A stretch of DNA of 64,000 bases from Fluviicola taffensis DSM 16823. Lineage in GTDB: Bacteria > Bacteroidota > Bacteroidia > Flavobacteriales_D > Crocinitomicaceae. Numbering within the stretch: position 1 is the stretch's first letter; each line of letters begins with the position of its first letter. The stretch is from NCBI RefSeq assembly GCF_000194605.1, contig NC_015321.1, positions 1,550,001-1,614,000 of the forward strand, written 5' to 3'. Under the pieces are notes generated by a model. That model was not told where the DNA came from. It was given only the letters and a program-made list of their open reading frames with translations, and ran no database searches. Both the position numbers and the translations under genes were made by a program. Of the stretch, positions 59,785 through 64,000 are shown in pieces.

Positions 59785-60327
59785 TCACTTCATAAAAACC
59801 AGAAAAGCAGAATTAATCAGTCGGTATTTCAACTCAAAATTTTGAAATCCAAATTCAAGAACAATCAATTCTTCACCAATATTCAGAACACTCACCTCTT
59901 CCTTCAAATCAGGAATATTGCCTTCTTTCATCTTGTAAAAGGCTTCCTTCGCTCCCCAAATTAAATGAAGTGCTTGTTCATCTTCGGCAAATATCACCTC
60001 CTGATCATTCCGAAAATAGTCCTGACCCAAAATAAGTCGGGGCGAATGATTTTGAATATCAACACCAACAGGATGAGACCCAACACAAACTGCAAACCAA
60101 CCGTTGGAATGTGAAATCGATAAAAATGCGGATTCATTGTGAAGATAAGGCTGGCCAGTTTCTTTGTATTTTACTTCACAATGACCGTATCCAAGCGCGT
60201 CCAACAAATATTGAACTGCCTTTTTCTCCAACAAACGCTTCGCAGCACCACCTTTAAGTAATTCCTGATAATCAGCTTGCTTCCAATAAGCAACCACCGA
60301 ATTCGAATTGTTAATAATGTGAATCAT
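59785..60327 (-). CDS. 4'-Phosphopantetheinyl transferase (Sfp-type)
   Basis: 180 residues from the ATG at 60327, which is preceded by a strong AAGGGG ribosome-binding site, unusual for this phylum. Motifs: LSISHSNGWFAV (about 69-80), GVDIQNHS with Mg2+ ligand Asp90 (87-94) and WGAKEAFYKMKEG with Glu128 and Lys132. It transfers the phosphopantetheine arm from CoA to acyl/peptidyl carrier proteins. At about 180 residues it is shorter than typical Sfp, but it belongs to the ordinary small type. It lies beside a C45 acyltransferase and a PaaK-like ligase, so it probably activates carrier proteins of a nearby pathway. Confidence 0.9.
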   Translation of the reverse strand: MIHIINNSNSVVAYWKQADYQELLKGGAAKRLLEKKAVQYLLDALGYGHCEVKYKETGQPYLHNESAFLSISHSNGWFAVCVGSHPVGVDIQNHSPRLILGQDYFRNDQEVIFAEDEQALHLIWGAKEAFYKMKEGNIPDLKEEVSVLNIGEELIVLEFGFQNFELKYRLINSAFLVFMK

Positions 60328-60375
60328 ACCCCTTGAAGTGCCCGAAATCATTCAGTGCATCGCTCAAAAATAGTG

Positions 60376-60383
60376 TATATTTG
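60376..60383 (+). promoter_or_regulatory. -7 promoter element TATATTTG of the C45/ligase operon
   Basis: Exact TAnnTTTG, 20 bases before the GTG start at 60404. It probably governs the three genes to 63973. Confidence 0.65.
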
Positions 60384-60403
60384 TAGTCAATTATTCTTAG
60401 CAC

Positions 60404-62068
60404 GTGATCAAAACAATTTTAAAATACCTTTTCCGACTCATTTGGATTCCAACCGAACTACTTTTCGCCTTTATTTTCGTGCTTTTCACGATTATTTTGT
60501 TCAGCGCTCAAATTGACCCGCCAGAAGTTCCAAACATCCATGTAGCGGAAAGAAAACAAGTAGGAAAAGATCATTACATTTTAGGAAGCTCTTATCTGAA
60601 GAAAAATAAATTTGGAATTTGGGAAATGTACTTGGAAGGAGATCCTTACGAAAGAGGTCTCATTTATGGGAAACTTGCGAAAGAATTGGTTCAAGAACAA
60701 GAAGATATTTTCGTTGGCCAAATCAATAATTTTCTACCCAACAAGCTTTGGAGACACGTGATAAAATTGATGGTTGGGTTTTTCAACAGTGATTTGCCAG
60801 AAAACATTCCATTGGAGAATCAACAAGAAATCTATGGAATTTCACAAGCATTTTCAGATCGATACGATTACATTGCATCCAACTATACACGCATATTGAA
60901 TTACCATGCAGCTCACGACATTGGTCATGCTTTAAATGATTACAGCGTAGTTGGTTGTACGTCATTTACTGTGAAAGGCGAAAAAAGTGAAAACAAGCAG
61001 CTTTTGGTAGGACGAAATTTTGATTTCTATGTAGGTGATGATTTCTCGAGAAACAAGCTGATTATTTTCGTCAATCCAACAAAAGGATACAAATTTACTT
61101 CCTACTCTTGGGCTGGATTTACTGGTGTTGCTTCTGGAATGAACGAAAAAGGACTCACAGTAACAATCAATGCATCGAAATCTGATTTGCCAACGAGTTC
61201 CAAAATGCCTATTTCCTTGTTGGCACGTGAAATTTTGCAATACGCCAAAAACATTGACGAAGCAGTTGCCATTGCTAAAAAACGAAGCACATTTGTTTCC
61301 GAAACCTTGATGATTGCATCTGCAGCAGACAAAAGAGCCGTTTTGATTGAAAAGTCACCTAAAAAACTAGGCATTTATGAAAGCAAGTCGGATGTATTGG
61401 TTTGTGCAAATCACTACCAATCCAGCACCTTCAAAAAAGATCCTGAAAACGTCAAAAATATTGATCAAAGCGATTCTAAATACCGCTACAACCGTATGAA
61501 TCAACTATTGGGACTCACTCCAAAGATGAATCCTGCAAATGCTGCAAGTATCTTGAGAACACAAACGGATTTAAATGGAGACACACTCGGAATGGGGAAT
61601 CCAAGAGCGATCAATCAACTTCAAGCTCAGCACAGCGTCGTGATGCAGCCAGAAAGCAGGTTGTATTTTGTTTCAAGTAATGACTTTCAGTTAGGAACGT
61701 TCTTAGGTTACGATTTGACGAAAACCTTCCAAACAAAACACATTCAATTGGTTGACTCCATTCCACAAGATGCATTCGTAAAAACACCAGCATACCAGAA
61801 ATTCAAAGATTTCAAAAAAGTAAAACAAGCCATTAGCGCCTATTTGATGTTTAACAAAGAATTAAACCTGTCAGAAGAAGACATTCAAACATTTGTTTCA
61901 AACAATTCGGAATCCTACGTTACATATGAACAATTAGGAAAATATTTTCAGAAAAAAGGCAACAAAAAGGGCGCTTACTCAGCATTTAAAACCGCTTTAA
62001 CGAAACGTGTTGCTTCACCTCAAATTGAGAAAGAACTTAAAAAATTGATGGAAGAATGTCGGAAATAA
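60404..62068 (+). CDS. C45 family autoproteolytic acyltransferase/hydrolase
   Basis: 554 residues, GTG start. An N-terminal transmembrane helix (about 18-35, TELLFAFIFVLFTIILF) anchors a periplasmic domain. The C45 core: LEGDPYERGLIYGKLAKELV, then the autocatalytic nucleophile Cys185 in SVVGCTSFTV and GRNFDFYVG. The C45 family includes isopenicillin N acyltransferase and acid ceramidase/phospholipase B relatives. The C-terminal ~150 residues are helical with no family. It overlaps the next gene by 13 bases. C45 proteins are common next to PaaK-like ligases in flexirubin/aryl-polyene clusters. The role here is inferred from context. Confidence 0.85.
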   Translation: MIKTILKYLFRLIWIPTELLFAFIFVLFTIILFSAQIDPPEVPNIHVAERKQVGKDHYILGSSYLKKNKFGIWEMYLEGDPYERGLIYGKLAKELVQEQEDIFVGQINNFLPNKLWRHVIKLMVGFFNSDLPENIPLENQQEIYGISQAFSDRYDYIASNYTRILNYHAAHDIGHALNDYSVVGCTSFTVKGEKSENKQLLVGRNFDFYVGDDFSRNKLIIFVNPTKGYKFTSYSWAGFTGVASGMNEKGLTVTINASKSDLPTSSKMPISLLAREILQYAKNIDEAVAIAKKRSTFVSETLMIASAADKRAVLIEKSPKKLGIYESKSDVLVCANHYQSSTFKKDPENVKNIDQSDSKYRYNRMNQLLGLTPKMNPANAASILRTQTDLNGDTLGMGNPRAINQLQAQHSVVMQPESRLYFVSSNDFQLGTFLGYDLTKTFQTKHIQLVDSIPQDAFVKTPAYQKFKDFKKVKQAISAYLMFNKELNLSEEDIQTFVSNNSESYVTYEQLGKYFQKKGNKKGAYSAFKTALTKRVASPQIEKELKKLMEECRK

Positions 62069-63309
62069 TCAAAACAACAGCCGTATTTCAGCAATTGGCA
62101 GAATCGATTCAATACGTTTCGAAACATTCTCCTTTCTATCAAACTCATTTTTCGAAAGAAACAGTTAAGGAACTAACACCTGAACGTTTTCGAACGCTAC
62201 CTTTCACTTCGAAGGAAGATTTGTCATTGAACAACACGGATTTCCTCTGTGTTCCAACCAATCAAATCGCTGAATATGTAACCACTTCCGGGACATCTGG
62301 AAAACCAGTTACTATTTATTTGACCAAAAATGACTTGATTCGTTTAGGTAAAAACGAAAAAGAATCTTTTGAATTGACTGGAGCAAAAGCAGGTGATGTT
62401 TTTCAGCTCATGACAACCATAGATAAGCAGTTTATGGCTGGATTGGCCTATTATTTAGGTGTTCAGGAATTAAATGCTGGCATGATTCGCATTGGCCCAG
62501 GAGTTCCCGCACTTCAATGGAATTCGATTCTAGAAAACAAACCAACCATTCTCATTGCTGTTCCAAGCTTTTTGGTGAACCTCATCGATTATGCAAAGCA
62601 AAATAACATTGACATCAATCAAACCTCAGTGCGTTCCGTAATTTGCATTGGTGAGCCTATTCGAGAAGATGATTTATCTGAAAATGTATTGGCAAAACGC
62701 ATTCATGCAGATTGGAATGTGGAATTGTTCTCCACCTACGCTTCTACTGAAATGGGTGCAGCTTTTACAGAATGTACTGCACATCAAGGTGGACATTTGA
62801 ATGAAGGCCTCATTTATTTGGAAGTTTTGGACGACGATGGAAAAGACGTTCCAAACGGCGAAAAAGGAGAAATTGTTATCAGTACACTGGGAACAGAAGG
62901 AACACCGCTTATTCGCTATAAAACAGGTGATGTAGCACGTGTTTATAGAGATGCTTGCCCGTGTGGGAGAACTTCTCCCCGTGTTGGGCCAATTATTGGA
63001 CGAAAAAACCAAATGATTAAGTTCAAAGGAACAACCATTTTCCCTCCATCGATTTACGAAATTTTTGATAGTCGATCAGAAGTGAGTTGCTATAAAATAG
63101 AAGTTTCGAAAGATTATTTAGGGCATGATACGATTACTATTTTACTTGAAAACAGAATAGAACATTCACCTGTGATGACTCAAATTATTGAGGATTGCAA
63201 GGCAAAGCTGCGTGTCGTTCCTCATTTTGTGTTCTTAGAGAGCGATTATCTAAGAAGTCAAGTCTTTAAAAACCACATGCGGAAACCGGAAAAGATTATC
63301 TTTAAGTAA
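62056..63309 (+). CDS. Phenylacetate-CoA ligase-like adenylating enzyme
   Basis: 417 residues. Adenylation motifs: TTSGTSGKPVTIYL (P-loop, about 74-87), the A5-like FSTYASTEMGAAFTEC, VPNGEKGEIVISTLGTEG and IRYKTGDVARVYRDACPCG with the late KFKGTTIFPPSIYE. It lacks the full ANL C-terminal lysine motif but keeps IIGRKNQMIKFKG. It is related to PaaK and to the stand-alone ligases that activate aryl acids in flexirubin pathways. It overlaps the C45 gene by 13 bases and is followed by a secreted-protein gene 10 bases later. The substrate is unknown. Confidence 0.88.
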   Translation: MSEIIKTTAVFQQLAESIQYVSKHSPFYQTHFSKETVKELTPERFRTLPFTSKEDLSLNNTDFLCVPTNQIAEYVTTSGTSGKPVTIYLTKNDLIRLGKNEKESFELTGAKAGDVFQLMTTIDKQFMAGLAYYLGVQELNAGMIRIGPGVPALQWNSILENKPTILIAVPSFLVNLIDYAKQNNIDINQTSVRSVICIGEPIREDDLSENVLAKRIHADWNVELFSTYASTEMGAAFTECTAHQGGHLNEGLIYLEVLDDDGKDVPNGEKGEIVISTLGTEGTPLIRYKTGDVARVYRDACPCGRTSPRVGPIIGRKNQMIKFKGTTIFPPSIYEIFDSRSEVSCYKIEVSKDYLGHDTITILLENRIEHSPVMTQIIEDCKAKLRVVPHFVFLESDYLRSQVFKNHMRKPEKIIFK

Positions 63310-63319
63310 ACGAAAAGCT

Positions 63320-63973
63320 ATGAAAACCATCTACTTAATCGCCATACTAGTTCTTTCCTTTAACTCCATTGCACAAACTTCTGAGGATCTTTTCAAAGCA
63401 ACAAGCTTCAAAATCACTTGGCTAGGGATCGATTATTCGCATGTAAAACTGATTGGAGACATTTCAGAAAAACAAAAATTAGCTTTAACACCCGAACAAA
63501 TCAAAGAAAAGTACTTTGTAGCTTGGAATAAGATAATCAGTGACGAACATCGAAAATACGATGTGCAAAAGATGTTCCGATCCCGATATGTGGGAACAAA
63601 CGTGGAAAAAATCACACAAATCAACGCAGAAGCAAAGACAGATGAGATGATTGATACTGAAAGTCCTAATTATGACAAAAGTACTATCGAAGAGTTTCTT
63701 GAATCAACCAACTTTGAATTGGATGGAATCGGATTTTTACTCATAGCAGAAACTCTCGATCAAACAAAAGAAACAGGAACTTACATTTTTGTAGCAATCA
63801 ATCTCAATGATAACAATGCAATCTTAATTTACGACCGAATTGCGGGTAAATGCTGGGGCGGAAATTTCAGAAACTATTGGTCAAATACCTTCTTTGAAGT
63901 CATTGTGAAAATCACCGAAGAACTCTATCCAAAATGGAAGAAAAAACCAGAAACCAGAATCTTAAAAGACTAA
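63320..63973 (+). CDS. Secreted protein of unknown function
   Basis: 217 residues. Signal peptide MKTIYLIAILVLSFNSIAQ. The mature protein is mixed alpha/beta, starting with LFKATSFKITWLGIDYSHVK and ending in a Trp-rich stretch RIAGKCWGGNFRNYWSNTFF. No family is recognised. It is the third gene of the C45/ligase operon. It seems complete, with the stop 27 bases before the window end. Confidence 0.75.
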   Translation: MKTIYLIAILVLSFNSIAQTSEDLFKATSFKITWLGIDYSHVKLIGDISEKQKLALTPEQIKEKYFVAWNKIISDEHRKYDVQKMFRSRYVGTNVEKITQINAEAKTDEMIDTESPNYDKSTIEEFLESTNFELDGIGFLLIAETLDQTKETGTYIFVAINLNDNNAILIYDRIAGKCWGGNFRNYWSNTFFEVIVKITEELYPKWKKKPETRILKD

Positions 63974-64000
63974 AATAGCTTACATTTTTACGATGTGCGC

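Overview
The window is AT-rich chromosomal DNA from a member of the Bacteroidota, most likely a flavobacterium-like or Crocinitomicaceae-like organism. The evidence is three secreted proteins with type IX secretion (T9SS) C-terminal sorting domains, a PorZ-type T9SS component overlapping recO, an RprX/RprY-like two-component pair, repeated exact matches to the Bacteroidota -7 promoter element TAnnTTTG just upstream of genes, and weak Shine-Dalgarno sequences. No rRNA or tRNA gene and no CRISPR array was recognised. Genus-level assignment is inference.

Layout. 1-288 is the end of a probable c-type cytochrome-like protein. 319-8287 holds a T9SS-exported FG-GAP/ASPIC protein, a small outer-membrane barrel, a small membrane protein, an ABC-F ATPase and the recO-porZ pair. 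8469-17626 is an accessory island: two nearly identical IS1-family elements, three 5'-truncated RHS fragments with unrelated C-terminal tips, each followed by a candidate immunity gene, and a GNAT plus Xre-like pair that looks like a toxin-antitoxin module. 17719-34777 returns to resident genes: Ppx/GppA phosphatase, a very large T9SS adhesin with a small secreted partner, a Gcr-type membrane protein, ileS, an ECF sigma/anti-sigma pair, an LD-carboxypeptidase, a lipoprotein and a tandem pair of large envelope proteins. 34838-34989 is a perfect 19-copy octamer tandem repeat. 34990-52827 holds an ALDH8-like aldehyde dehydrogenase, an OmpA-like protein with a two-component system, a DEVD-box RNA helicase, another T9SS protein, a fasciclin protein, MgtE, an O-antigen-ligase-like protein, an S41 protease, rnpA and cysS. 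52908-54796 is a type II restriction-modification pair. 54940-59665 has an acyltransferase, an Lrp/AsnC regulator, a GxxExxY nuclease gene enclosed by inverted repeats, a YtxH/holin-like envelope operon and a D-2-hydroxyacid dehydrogenase. 59785-63973 (4'-phosphopantetheinyl transferase, C45 acyltransferase, PaaK-like ligase, secreted protein) looks like the edge of an aryl-polyene/flexirubin-type biosynthetic locus.

The part most worth attention is 8469-17626. Each RHS fragment keeps the same ~120-residue core, then diverges completely, and is followed at once by a different small gene. Two of the three candidate immunity proteins are lipoproteins and one has no signal. In two cassettes the conserved core is preceded by a hairpin terminator and no visible promoter. 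This is what silent, swappable polymorphic-toxin tips would look like, but the N-terminal export part of the parent protein is not in the window.

Other unexplained structures are a palindromic repeat family with one copy inside the ileS coding sequence, the inverted-repeat unit around the GxxExxY gene, a foldable 90-base intergenic stretch near rnpA, and several dispersed inverted repeats. All protein families were assigned by reading motifs, with no database search.
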